Of a stretch of 64,000 nt of DNA, positions 54,433 to 64,000 are shown piece by piece. The notes below the pieces were generated by a model that did not search any database, was not told the origin of the DNA, and saw nothing but the letters and a program-made list of their open reading frames with translations. The position numbers and the translations under genes are program-made. Source of the stretch: Volutella citrinella (taxonomy: Eukaryota; Ascomycota; Sordariomycetes; Hypocreales; Nectriaceae). The DNA lies in the NCBI GenBank assembly GCA_034401135.1, contig JAWZSP010000007.1, positions 4,241,429 through 4,305,428 of the forward strand, written 5' to 3'. Positions within the stretch are counted from its first letter, which is position 1. Each line of letters opens with the position of its first letter.

Positions 54433-57400
54433 ATGCACATAGACGGAGGCAATCGGTCCCAGGCCTCCAGCAGTAGTGTGGGTGCATTGAGTGACCCAGT
54501 ACTGGGCTGGAGCCCGCAGTCGGCGCCTTCGGCTCAAGGAACAGCGCGTTCGGGGGCGAGTGCAGGCACGCAAACGCCTCGGCAGTCCCGCCAGCAGACC
54601 GAGCAGCCGCCGTCGTCGTCAGGTCGGCGGTCGGGGTCCCATACGCTTGATGCCTGGATAAAGCCCTCCCAAAGCTCGCCCACCGCCGCGGCTACCATGG
54701 CCCGGGATCATCATCAAGGTAGAGAGACGTTGAGCGTGTCTGGGATCATCAGCCCTACGGTCGAACCGGGCGCAGCCAGGCTCAACACAATCGTCAGCTC
54801 CAACGCGACCAGCCCGAGTATAACAGAACGAAGAAGCGAGGCGGTGGAGGAGCCAATGCCGGAAGATCCTGCTGTACTCTTATTCCGAGAGTGGACCGGC
54901 GAGGTAGGCTGCACGCGCCGGGAGCATGAAGACGGCCACCAGTCGCAGTTGAACAAGGCCACGGAGGCACTCGGGGCGGAACCGAGCTGCGCATCGCTGC
55001 TTGATGTAGCCAAGAGGCTCGAGGGTCGGGTATCTAACAGCAATGGGCGTGAGGATCGGTTGCCAGTCGTCCTCGACCCAGCACAAGACCTCTTACGGCC
55101 AGGGTACCGCAACGCAACGCTGGGGACGGCACCGACACGGCATAGCAGCTCCTGTAAGGCAGCCATGGAGGGGCTTACAGACCATGAGCCGTCGCCGCCC
55201 TATCTGTGCATGCACTCGCACTACGGCGAGCAGCAGGGCGAGCAGAGCGCTATACAGTCGACGTACGATGTCGACAGCCTCTGCAGCTTCCCCGTGTCGC
55301 TCGCGGTCGCGCAGATGGGGATCCAGTGGTATACACAGCCGCACGTTGTACTGAACCTGGTCGAGAACGTGCACCTCAGCATCCCGGTGCCGGAGTCGGT
55401 GCAGGGACCCGACGGTATTAAGGCGCAGCCCCTGCACAACATACCAAACTACTGCTTCGGGCGCGTGGTCGGCCTCGTCGACACCTTCATCTGGGTCTTC
55501 TTCCCCGCGCTATTCCGAACGCCCGTAACGGAGCCGTACAGCCAGACGGCGATCCGCCGAGACGTCTTTGTGTGCTGGTACGAGGAGGTGGTGATGCCGG
55601 CTATGCAGGCCGCGATCGACGACAACAACATCCTCCAGTACATCCCCAAGACGCACGCGATCGCTACGTCAGACAGCAGCGCACCTCGGGAAGCACTTGC
55701 AGCAGGCGAGGTGAAGCCAGCAGAGCAGGCCGAGATGGAAGACGATTTCGGGGCAGCCGGCAAGAAGAGGAGCCAGCCGGGTGCCGGGAACTCGGGGGCA
55801 CGGCGCAAGCACTTCTATATCACCCTGCAGCCGCAATACCTCGACGCTCTGTGGTGCGGGATCCAGTATAGGGCGGCGGCCTACAGTGAGTTTGAGGGTG
55901 TGCGGCTGTACATGGCCGCAAAGAACACCAAGCTGGCCTGGATGCAGCCGAGGTTAGATGTAATGCTGGAGAAGTGGCAGCGGCACTGGGTCCAGGCCGT
56001 GGACGAGACATACCTCAAGCCAGAATCAACCTATATCGACATCGGGCGCCAGTGCACGCCGGCAGAGAAGGGTCCGCAGGGCAGGGTCTTGCTATGGCGG
56101 CGATGCTGCTTGGACAAGGCATGGCGGCGGCGCCTGCAGTGGAGCCGTATACAGGACCGGCGGTGCATCAGCGAGGATGTCAAGGGCCGCAAAGCCCCAA
56201 TCACGAGGACGACGTATCCCTTTGTGACGCTCCGCGACGCTTGGGGCATGACGGTAACGCCGCGACCGGGGAGCTGGGAGATGGAGAACGGGCTCGTGTA
56301 TAGTCAGTTCTACGACCTCATCAAGGTGCCGTTCGACGCGGCCAAGCAGTATCCCTTCCAGAACAGGCACACAGAGAGCATGTCGCTTGACCCGTCGTAT
56401 CTCCGCGACCAGAATAACTCGACGAAAGGGATCCACGCACACCAGTCGCGGGTGCAATGCGCATACCGACTCAGCAAGCTACGCATCCATCGGAACATCC
56501 CGACCTGCGCAGATGACCCGCCGATCCAAGAGCTACCCGAGCATCAGTTCACGTACGGCATCCGGTCGGAGGACAGGGTGTCTCTCGCACTGCTGCGGCG
56601 TATCACAGAACTGTTCCGAGCGGACCCGCCACTAGAACAACCCGAGGGTCTGGGGTCCGAGGGCATCGTGGACAGGCCCTTCTTCTCAATACCGTCTGCT
56701 ACCATGGCACGATTTCTTCGAGCGAGCGTTAATCGGTATTGCTTCCTGTTCGAGCACATCAAGTCCCAGACAGGGTTAAAGTACTCACTTCCCGAGACGA
56801 TCACCATGGCCGTGGCGCTCCGCGGACTTCGCTTCAGCTACGACTCGTCATTGATCGGCAGTGAGAGTGTGCTGTGGAGCGACAGGTGGGAGTCAACACG
56901 GCGCACTCGTACGCAAGAGGGGGGCACCGAAGAGACAAAGACGCAGCGGGAAGGTCTGGGTCTGGGCAAAACCTCGAAGCTGCATGGATTTGGCTGGTGG
57001 CTGCCGGGGAAGTTTGACTGGAACATCTGGCGATTCCACTCGGAAGTGGGGGATCGACTGGCCGTCGGAAACGATCTGCTCCGTCAGGACTACAAACGGC
57101 AGTGGCAAGTGCTCAAGGACATCCGGGATGTCCACGTACGTATGTGGCAGGCCCAGAGCTGGGTCGGCCGATTCCAGGTAATGGAGAACGCGGCAGCTAA
57201 AAGGGTATGGCTCGAGTATCTCCATTCGACCGTTATCGAGCTCTTCCAACGCGATGTCTGGCGCGTGGCCCTTAAGAGCACAAAATGGAAGACGGGCTCC
57301 GACGTCACAGATGAGGCCGCCAGTCGCTATCCCGACTCCGATGCGCCCAACCTTTGCTACGATGGACTCTGTGATCTATTCCATGACCGGATGAGCGATA

Positions 57401-58509
57401 CCAGCCACACTTGGCCTCACTTGATTACCGGGAATAAGCTACGATCGACGGAGGTGATGGACTTGTTTCACGATCTGTTCTCCCACAGCAGTTCGCATAC
57501 AGCCCTAGGAGAGCGGAAAGGGTGGTATTCACTCCCTTTTCGGATTGCAGCACGGCGCAGTATCGAACTTATCACATTCTACTTTGGTCTCGTAGAGGCC
57601 CAACGATGGTATAAGGACCTCAGTCGATTAGTCTTCCTCACTCACTGGATCTTGCCTTGGCCATCATCTACAGAGCTTATCGGCACCACGAAGGAAAATA
57701 AGCAGAAGGACTTGAAGCGGCGGCTGATGTGGGCATCGATCATCTATATCGAGCCGACTAGCACGTCTCTGGGTTTTCCCAATCCTACCGTAGCACCGCG
57801 TAAGCTCGAGGACCCAGACGTGCGCATCTCTGTACAAAGCAGCCTTTCACGGGTACTGGCACCTTTATGCCGCCAGCGATTTGGCGGTTCAGGTTGGAAA
57901 GACGACGAGGACAACACAAACAGCCAGTTTCATTGGTCGACGCGCGACTTGCTTTTGAGCTCGAATCAGACAGTGCATATAGACGCATTGCGGCTGGGTC
58001 GTGCTGTAGAGCCGTACAACAATGGCAGCTTGTTTCCCGTCGTCGAAGGTGGCCGACCGCCGCAGCTTCGTCTGGTCAGCGCCATACGCAAGAAGACTCT
58101 GGACGAGCTTGAGGCTGTATTCAACAAGACGCTGGAGGCAGATCAGGCTAGGCGGCAGCGTAAGATCAGCATGGCGCGGTCCAGCCAAGCAGTCTACACG
58201 TCTTCCCCCACGGCATCCTTCCCGTCTCGCCACTCGGTGGCCGTGGCAAGCGAGTCAACGGTATCTCGAGCTGGATCTACCGGATTTTCACAAGGATCTA
58301 TTTGTTTGGAAGAAATTCGAGAACAGCGTCGATTGGTGTTAGAGAAGCTATTAGAGGAGGAGGATGAAGATGCCTCTAATACATCGGACGGGACCGAGGG
58401 GACAGCCTTCACCATACAGACTATGGACAGCACGGGCTCGTGGCGGCCGCAGAAACGGCTAAGGAAGCAAGTCAAGCAGGAACGGGAAGAAAAGAAAAGA
58501 AACGCCTGA
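54433..58509 (+). CDS. Large subtelomeric protein, 1358 aa, family not recognised
   Basis: Uninterrupted frame of 4 kb. Residues 1-150 are Ser/Gln/Pro-rich and disordered. About 270-950 looks globular, with phrases such as LQPQYLDALWCGIQYR, YIDIGRQC, LVYSQFYDLIKVPFDAAK and SMSLDPSYLRDQ. Region 1150-1240 is again structured. The C terminus has a short coiled coil (EEIREQRRLVLEKLLEEEDED) and a basic nuclear-localisation-like tail (KRLRKQVKQEREEKKR). I see no helicase, recombinase, reverse transcriptase or transposase motif. Bacterial-type signal or membrane segments are absent. Intact codons and lack of RIP argue for function or recent arrival. The position next to a telomere recalls telomere-linked gene families, but no homology is claimed. 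Confidence 0.7.
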   Translation: MHIDGGNRSQASSSSVGALSDPVLGWSPQSAPSAQGTARSGASAGTQTPRQSRQQTEQPPSSSGRRSGSHTLDAWIKPSQSSPTAAATMARDHHQGRETLSVSGIISPTVEPGAARLNTIVSSNATSPSITERRSEAVEEPMPEDPAVLLFREWTGEVGCTRREHEDGHQSQLNKATEALGAEPSCASLLDVAKRLEGRVSNSNGREDRLPVVLDPAQDLLRPGYRNATLGTAPTRHSSSCKAAMEGLTDHEPSPPYLCMHSHYGEQQGEQSAIQSTYDVDSLCSFPVSLAVAQMGIQWYTQPHVVLNLVENVHLSIPVPESVQGPDGIKAQPLHNIPNYCFGRVVGLVDTFIWVFFPALFRTPVTEPYSQTAIRRDVFVCWYEEVVMPAMQAAIDDNNILQYIPKTHAIATSDSSAPREALAAGEVKPAEQAEMEDDFGAAGKKRSQPGAGNSGARRKHFYITLQPQYLDALWCGIQYRAAAYSEFEGVRLYMAAKNTKLAWMQPRLDVMLEKWQRHWVQAVDETYLKPESTYIDIGRQCTPAEKGPQGRVLLWRRCCLDKAWRRRLQWSRIQDRRCISEDVKGRKAPITRTTYPFVTLRDAWGMTVTPRPGSWEMENGLVYSQFYDLIKVPFDAAKQYPFQNRHTESMSLDPSYLRDQNNSTKGIHAHQSRVQCAYRLSKLRIHRNIPTCADDPPIQELPEHQFTYGIRSEDRVSLALLRRITELFRADPPLEQPEGLGSEGIVDRPFFSIPSATMARFLRASVNRYCFLFEHIKSQTGLKYSLPETITMAVALRGLRFSYDSSLIGSESVLWSDRWESTRRTRTQEGGTEETKTQREGLGLGKTSKLHGFGWWLPGKFDWNIWRFHSEVGDRLAVGNDLLRQDYKRQWQVLKDIRDVHVRMWQAQSWVGRFQVMENAAAKRVWLEYLHSTVIELFQRDVWRVALKSTKWKTGSDVTDEAASRYPDSDAPNLCYDGLCDLFHDRMSDTSHTWPHLITGNKLRSTEVMDLFHDLFSHSSSHTALGERKGWYSLPFRIAARRSIELITFYFGLVEAQRWYKDLSRLVFLTHWILPWPSSTELIGTTKENKQKDLKRRLMWASIIYIEPTSTSLGFPNPTVAPRKLEDPDVRISVQSSLSRVLAPLCRQRFGGSGWKDDEDNTNSQFHWSTRDLLLSSNQTVHIDALRLGRAVEPYNNGSLFPVVEGGRPPQLRLVSAIRKKTLDELEAVFNKTLEADQARRQRKISMARSSQAVYTSSPTASFPSRHSVAVASESTVSRAGSTGFSQGSICLEEIREQRRLVLEKLLEEEDEDASNTSDGTEGTAFTIQTMDSTGSWRPQKRLRKQVKQEREEKKRNA

Positions 58510-59321
58510 ATGCAAACGCGGGGTTCGTATACGTATAGCGAGAGCATGTCCATAGAAACCTCATATCAAAGAGTAGCGTAGATTCAGGCTAGATATCATT
58601 TATCTGGCCGATAATAATCACACATTTGTCAAGTGTGCCTAAAGCCTTTAGGGCTTATCCTCGATGTCGTCTAGAGGCTAGGTGGCCTATCTCAGTTTGG
58701 GTGTCCGTAAGAGCGTTGGCAGCCCGTATACTAGCGTGCTCATCGCAGAAGTTGAGCTGCTTCTTAAGCAGATCGATCGTGGCTAGTATATCGACATCCA
58801 TAGCATTCTTCTCCGTCATGATTGGGTTTGAACTTTTTGCTCGAGGTTAAATGGCATAAAAGAGTGTGTCAAGGGTATGTAGGGAGAGTAAAAACAGAAG
58901 GGATGGCATGAGGGGCGAGACGATTAGGGGGGCAAGAGTTCAAGGGCGGCGGTCAGTGGAACATGTCTCGGAATAGTATTGATGCGGATTCGAAGTTGGC
59001 CCTACGCCCTGCTCTGTAGACACACGATGAGCACGATGAGGATCATATTTACAGAAGGTTGCGCATATATATGAAGTTACAGCTCTATGTCATATGGCGA
59101 GGCCCGTATACCCCACAAGAGGATTTGATTGCTGTATCTACAGGGAGTGTACGTCGTTGGCTAGGTGCGTGGCGAGACAGCCAATAATCAGTGCAGTTGG
59201 TTGACGTGGCATCACAAATACCCCGCAGTATCCACCACCGCCTCACTCTTCTCTTCCTCTTTACATCAACAGTCATCAGGTCGCGTACGAAATATAAAAG
59301 CCCGAAGTCTTGACGGTGAGA
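58510..59321. other. Intergenic region
   Basis: Only short frames; one of 74 codons (58626-58850) has no motif. Presumed promoter of the next gene at its right end. Confidence 0.35.
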
Positions 59322-60559
59322 ATGAATACATCGGAGTCGAATCTACCAGCAACAACGGGGGCTGCACTGGCTCCATGTTCTCGATGCGGTCCGGAGGACG
59401 CTCAACAGACGCTACTGATCTGTGCGACATGCCTCACTCGCGATGAATTGACCGAGCCTCATTCAACGGGTCCAAGTGACCAAGATGTCTATCACGCTCT
59501 AAAAAGCGTCTTTAAGAACACCAAGCCGCAACGCGCAAAGGAAAGAAACTTTATCAAGAACAGGATCCAGAGGTGTCAAGGCCAAGAATGTATCCAATTA
59601 ATGGATCGCTTCGACGAGGATCTTATCATTGCAAAGGCTAAGCAGCTGATTCTCAATGGTGCATTTCGAGATTCTGAGAAAGCAGCAGAACTAGGGCTGC
59701 TGGGTACGCAGGAGATGGAAAACTCAAGTTCAGGTAAGCGGTACCCGTCTTTACATCGATTTAAAATACCTGACCAGCATTATTAGGAGAACCCTTATTG
59801 CCGACTCATTTTCTTACAGATCTCTCATACCCAGCACAGCATGCAATTATGTGCAGGCTGCAGGCGGCTCTGGAAAACCTCTGCTATGCTTTTGCACAAG
59901 AAAATATGCAAGAAACGTTACAGGCACGTGGGTGGAAGTGCGCCGAGTTGGTCCAACTTAGTCAATGGGTGGATGAATTCCGGGAAGACCTCACCTATCT
60001 TACTGCAAGAGGCAACACTGATCAGAGGACGCTGGAAGGACTACTCCAGTCAGTGGCCAGAATCCAACCTACTGCGGAGGGGCGTGTTCCTATGTCCTCC
60101 AGGAATCTGCAAGCTCTCCTATCCACGGCCCATGCTTTTTCCGAGCTGCTCGATACCGGGGCACAGCACGCCGATGTGATCAAGAGGCTGTATGATGAAA
60201 CTCAGATGGCGTTCACATCCATTGTCGAGAACACACGCACGTTAGAGTCGAAGCTGGATAATGAGCTATCGAAAATTAGTGATAAGAAGTCGGATTTAGA
60301 GGATAGGCTGCTAAGGATTCAGGAGGAGCTGGCGGTTTTAAACAAGGACGAGCGTGCTGCGCTGGCTATGTATATTGCCAAACGCGACGAACATGCTGCT
60401 CTTGTAGGGGAGCGACTTGTTGTGAGCGTTAAGAAAATGAACCTGGTGGGCTATTCCTGCTTGGGGCTCGGAGACTTGGGTCCGGTGGACCTTTTAAGCG
60501 AGCCTGGTGTACGAACCCCAGAGGAGGAGGAGGGAGTAGGAGGAGGAATGGGAAGGTAG
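59322..60559 (+). CDS. Coiled-coil protein with N-terminal Cys-pair motif, unknown
   Basis: Model join(59322..59733,59787..60559), 394 aa, with a 53-bp intron (GTAAGC...TATTAG) in phase. The N terminus has two cysteine pairs (APCSRCG and LICATCL), a possible small zinc site. A basic segment (KNTKPQRAKERNFIKNR) follows. The C-terminal half is helical, ending in a long coiled coil (about 285-345: TLESKLDNELSKISDKK and DRLLRIQEELAVLNKDE). No catalytic motif. Family and role unknown; located between the 1358-aa gene and RNase H on the same strand. Confidence 0.6.
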
Positions 60560-60867
60560 TGGTTCAAGTTACTGCTGTTTTTTTCCATAATGTAAGCACT
60601 ATAATGATACTGGATGGCTGAAAAGTATATATTAGGGCTACCTTAATCCTACCTTTTTACCACATAGCAATGAAGCTACAGTTCTATAGTACTATCAGGC
60701 TGTCCTGCGGCTTGCCGCTTTCACAGCAAATTTAGGCTATAGAGAGACATAATGAACTGGTTATACAGTAGTTGGAACTATCTAAAACCCGGTCTTCGTG
60801 CCCTTAGTGGCATATATAATCGTTTATTGTGGTAATGCATCAGTAGGTCATATGTCAGCTGCTGCAT
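60560..60867. other. Intergenic region
   Basis: Slightly AT-rich, no open frame of note. Confidence 0.35.
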
Positions 60868-60960
60868 GTTGGGCAGCCTAGTTGGGCAACCTCGTTGGGC
60901 AGCCTCGTTGGGCAGCCTTATTGGCCAGCCTTGTTCGGCCGGCCTTATTCAGCCAACCCC
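60868..60960. repeat. 13-bp minisatellite, about 7 copies
   Basis: Imperfect head-to-tail units of GTTGGGCAGCCTC: four near-perfect copies followed by three diverged ones (ATTGGCCAGCCTT, GTTCGGCCGGCCTT, ATTCAGCCAACCCC). It lies about 180 bp upstream of the RNase H start codon. Confidence 0.8.
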
Positions 60961-61141
60961 GCCTGTATGACTCTTTTGTTCTTTCTGTATCACCCCGCCT
61001 TTTCACCGAAAGTGGCCACTTTGCATTTTGCTTGTTGCACACAGCCCAGCGCACCCTTTAGTAAGGGTTCCTTCCGCTCGTCAATCGCTCTTCATGTCAT
61101 TTTTTCCCTAATTACCTTTGCTCTACATCGGCTGGTTCCTT

Positions 61142-61798
61142 ATGCGAAAGGCACACCGCAAACCGCAGTCACGGAAGGGGCAGCAGAGTCGACTGTTTGA
61201 TGTTGCTGCTCTATTTGGAGAGGACGTAACACCTGACGACGTGGAAATCTGTGACGATAAGCTTTGGGTCAACGTGGCATGCGATAATGCAAGCCCTTGT
61301 GGGGTTTGTGATTGTCGAACGTCGCACTTAGACAGCATCGTGATTGCCGTCGACGGCGCTTGCAAGGGCAATGGGACACCACTCGCACGAGCGGCGGTGG
61401 GTGTGTTTGTCGGCGCGGCATCAGCATACAACCAGAGCCGCCTACTACAAAGCAACCCAGCCACGAATCAGATTGCCGAGTTAGAGGCTGGAGTGCTTGG
61501 TCTTGAACAGGCTCTCAACATCCAGAGGAACAGGCTCTCCGATGAATCACTTTCTCAAGTGGTTATCAAGGCAGACTCAGAGTACTTGGTCAAGGGTATG
61601 ACGGAGTGGATCTTTAAGTGGCAGGCCAATGGTTACCGGACTGCAAAGGGGACCCCTGTTGCTAATATGGAATTATTTCGGAAACTCGAGGGGCTAGTGA
61701 AGGACTTAGGGAGTATTGGCGTCGAAGTACTGTTCTGGCATGTAAGACGCTATTATAATAAAGAGGCAGACGAGCTGGCTAATAGAGCTTTTACATAA
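61142..61798 (+). CDS. Stand-alone ribonuclease H (RNase HI fold)
   Basis: 218 aa from ATG 61142, no intron. A basic N-terminal stretch (RKAHRKPQSRKGQQSR) precedes the RNase H core. The four catalytic acids are visible: Asp in VIAVDGACKGNG, Glu in IAELEAGVLGL, Asp in VIKADSEYLVKGM and Asp in NKEADELANRA. A tryptophan-rich segment (EWIFKWQANGYRTAKGTPVAN) matches the substrate-handle region of cellular RNase HI. The enzyme cuts RNA in RNA-DNA hybrids. It lacks reverse transcriptase or integrase neighbours, so it is not obviously part of a retroelement. A duplicated piece of its 3' end lies at 61905-62034. Confidence 0.88.
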   Translation: MRKAHRKPQSRKGQQSRLFDVAALFGEDVTPDDVEICDDKLWVNVACDNASPCGVCDCRTSHLDSIVIAVDGACKGNGTPLARAAVGVFVGAASAYNQSRLLQSNPATNQIAELEAGVLGLEQALNIQRNRLSDESLSQVVIKADSEYLVKGMTEWIFKWQANGYRTAKGTPVANMELFRKLEGLVKDLGSIGVEVLFWHVRRYYNKEADELANRAFT

Positions 61799-61904
61799 TA
61801 GTTGGCGAGGAAATTAGGAAGGGGGGTTAAAAAACTTGGCTGGTTAGGGTTATAAGTGCTAGCTGTTCGCCTAGTCTCGCATTAATATGGTTCCGAGACA
61901 AATC

Positions 61905-62034
61905 TCATCTCGAGAAACTCGATGAGCTGGTGAAGACCTTGAACAGTGTTGGCATCGAAGTCCTGTTCTGGCATGTATTGCGCAAATTCAACGAAAACGC
62001 AGACAGGCTGGCCAAGAGGCAGTCGACTGGTTGA
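61905..62034 (+). pseudogene. Duplicated 3' fragment of the RNase H gene
   Basis: Encodes LEKLDELVKTLNSVGIEVLFWH followed by VLRKFNENADRLAKRQ and a stop, matching the last 40 residues of the adjacent RNase H (KLEGLVKDLGSIGVEVLFWH) with many substitutions. The upstream sequence aligns only after a frame change. The final catalytic Asp position is kept (ENADRLA). Confidence 0.8.
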
Positions 62035-62049
62035 GGGCTATCATCAATG

Positions 62050-62273
62050 AAGTTAAAGTAGTCTCTTGCTGCATTGTGTAGGTCGTTTCGAGTGATATCT
62101 CGACGGCTGATGGCGCTTGCTATGACTGGAGCCCTCTGATGAATGAGAAGGCGATGGGCTGTGTAAGACTTAGCGGTCGAGATGAGGGTGAGGTCGGAGT
62201 ATTGGCCGGTGCTTAGGGCACTGAGAGTGAGTTGATCTAGGGTACACGCGCAGTGGGGAAAAGGGCGGAGCAC
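62050..62273 (-). pseudogene. BTB/POZ-domain fragment
   Basis: On the minus strand the frame from 62273 contains LSTGQYSDLTLIST and TAHRLLIHQRAPVIASA, which resemble the first strand and helix of fungal BTB domains (GxYSDLTI...VHRxVL). The rest of the domain is not found, and no full gene could be assembled around it. Probably a decayed fragment. Confidence 0.4.
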
Positions 62274-63057
62274 CTCTGGAAAGAAGCGAGCAGCTAGTCC
62301 ATAGCTAAGGAGCGTAAGGTGGTAGGAGGAGGAGACTCGGCGCAGGTCACTCTTGGTTCGGATGGAGACGAGTGAAACAGCTCGGGAAAGAGTAGGCGGG
62401 CGTCGTAAATGGACTCAAAGACGCTTTCCTTCAAGAGGTACTAGAGAGCCTCGACAAGTGTCTAATCGGAGAAATAGAGGACGGAAAGACGATGACGAGT
62501 TACAAGGTGTTGAATGAGTTTAATCTTGCGTATCTTTGCGTTATTTGGCTGGGTAAATACTTGCCGACAAGGGGCAGAGCTATAGACGGCGCGATAATGT
62601 GTTCGGTGTCTTGGTCTAGGGTAGGGTTCACAGGTAACCCTAACCCTACACCGAGTGTCAAGGACGGTCAACAGTGAGGGCCTCTCGTTGGCGGAGCCGT
62701 TGTTATGCCGGAGGTCAGTAGTGTAGGGTTAAAAGAAGGCACTGCCTTGTTTCTAGTAAGGTCTAATGTCACCGTGCGTTCCGGACAGCCGACGTAGGGT
62801 TACGGACAAGAAAAGGGAAAGGTGTTTCAATTTATCTACAACAAGGAGTTATTGCGACGGCACCGGGGGTACGTTAAGGCACTGTTACGGCATGGGGTGA
62901 CGCACACGCTAGCGAGACCGAGCTGGACTGGCAGGTCCTACGCCCAACCGTACATCTAATCCTACGGGTGACGGTACGGGCAGGCTGAAGGCAAGGAGGT
63001 GACCCTAACCCTAGAGCAGCCCCCAGGGGGGCCACTACAACTACAACCCCAACCCTA
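62274..63057. other. Subtelomeric non-coding region with interstitial telomere-like motifs
   Basis: No gene. The C-rich telomere phrase CCCTAACCCTA occurs at about 62637 and 63003, inverted with respect to the terminal array. Confidence 0.5.
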
Positions 63058-63213
63058 CCTACGACTACGACTACGACTACAACTACGACTACGACTACGA
63101 CTACAACTATAACTACGACTACAACTACAACTACGACTACGACTACAACTACGACTACGACTACAACTACGACTACGACTATAACTACAACAACGACTGC
63201 AACTGCGACGGCA
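63058..63213. repeat. CTACGA/CTACAA simple repeat
   Basis: About 155 bp of three-base-periodic CTACGACTACAA-type units on the plus strand, with scattered CTATAA variants. Polypurine/polypyrimidine bias is weak. Replication-slippage array; no coding sense. Confidence 0.85.
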
Positions 63214-63869
63214 AGTAGAGCTACAAGGCTGAGGAGTGTAGAGTGAGGTAAGCAGCCGCGGTAAGGGTTAAGGACAAGGAGACTAACTGTAGGTAGCAGG
63301 CTGGTTGCGTCTACCCCAACCTACCGCCTGGCCTGTTGAACCCTAACGTGTACAGCGGTACAAGCTGTAGAAGAGCAGTGAGCAGAGGCGTAGGGTGCTT
63401 AGTGTTGTGGAAGAGAGTGAAGAGTGCTAGTAGAGTTGTGCAGGGGGGGTTGAAGAGTGGTAGAAACAGGACGGGGGTAGAGACAAGGAGCTAAGAGAGA
63501 AGTAGGGTGTTAAAGTAGGTGGCACTGGGGTGTTTTAGACAGCGACGTCGACTTTTGGACGGACAGGAGAAGTGAAGGGGTGGGAGTGGTAGTAAGACTA
63601 GAGAGTGAGGTGGAAAGGGCAGAGGAGGGTAAGGAGAGAGGAGTTAAAGAGGGCTAACCTCTGAGGTGTGTAAGGGCGCTGGCGGCAGTAAAAGTTGAAG
63701 AGCTAGGGTTGAGGTGTTAAGAAGGGTGTGGTACCGAGTCTAAACTAACCGCTAACCGCTGAAGAAGGAGGGCGCGCCGGCGGCACGTTCGGGGTTGGAG
63801 TTAGGCTTAACAGGGTGGTTTAGGGTTCCGTGGAAAGCGTTCACGACAGTAAGCGAGTTTGCGTCGCAA
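63214..63869. other. Subtelomeric non-coding region next to the telomere
   Basis: G-rich on the plus strand with many GAGTG and AGGG runs; no gene and no clear repeat family. Possible template for telomeric-repeat-containing RNA transcription, but no promoter can be shown. Confidence 0.4.
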
Positions 63870-64000
63870 GGGTTAGGGTTAGGGTTAGGGTTAGGGTTAG
63901 GGTTAGGGTTAGGGTTAGGGTTAGGGTTAGGGTTAGGGTTAGGGTTAGGGTTAGGGTTAGGGTTAGGGTTAGGGTTAGGGTTAGGTTAGGGTTAGGTTAG
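63870..64000 (+). repeat. Telomere repeat array (TTAGGG)n
   Basis: About 20 uninterrupted TTAGGG units run to the end of the window, G-rich strand towards the terminus, which identifies the chromosome's right end. The last 20 bases contain two shortened TTAGG units. Any open frame through the array (Gly-Leu repeats) is an artefact. Confidence 0.98.

Noticed and set aside
63795..63989. Open frame ending in Gly-Leu repeats
   Set aside because: It is the telomere array read as protein.

Overview
The window is the right-hand end of a filamentous ascomycete chromosome (Pezizomycotina, probably Sordariomycetes; lineage inferred). It ends in a (TTAGGG)n array running to base 64000. Genes carry short GT-AG introns and encode fungal families (Zn2Cys6 regulators, HET, TRI12-type transporters, fungal Baeyer-Villiger monooxygenases). 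Two long blocks and a satellite are extremely AT/TA-rich, with C-to-T and G-to-A changes typical of repeat-induced point mutation (RIP).

1-12 kb: a RIP-degraded 109-bp satellite, a RING-H2 gene, and a decayed fermentation/pyruvate locus. An intact zinc alcohol dehydrogenase is followed by the RIP-destroyed remains of a Zymomonas-type pyruvate decarboxylase (minus), a bacterial-type PEP synthase (plus) and an L-lactate dehydrogenase (minus). Two of these pseudogenes keep near-exact family length and frame, with active-site residues changed by transitions. A 448-bp solo LTR with 5-bp target duplications sits inside the decarboxylase pseudogene. 12-22.9 kb: gene-poor, with a bZIP-like gene, an SREBP-type bHLH gene and a second solo LTR.

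22.98-52.09 kb: a dense run of 12 genes without a polyketide, peptide or terpene synthase: a Zn2Cys6 regulator, type-B carboxylesterase, HpcH/HpaI aldolase, P450, two TRI12-like MFS transporters flanking an amidohydrolase, a C2H2+Zn2Cys6 regulator, a tandem NTF2-like protein, a Baeyer-Villiger monooxygenase, a group A flavin monooxygenase and a DHA1 MFS transporter. The enzyme set suits catabolism or detoxification of a ring compound: hydroxylation, ring-oxygen insertion, ester or lactone hydrolysis, deamination, C-C cleavage and transport. Pathway and substrate are inference.

52-64 kb: subtelomere with a broken HET gene, a 44-bp tandem repeat, an AT-hook ORF followed by an unrecognised 1358-aa ORF, a 394-aa coiled-coil protein, a stand-alone RNase H with a duplicated 3' fragment, a BTB fragment, simple repeats and the telomere. 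This outer part shows no obvious RIP. Exon coordinates were derived by eye from splice signals and frame; where I was unsure only the gene span is given.
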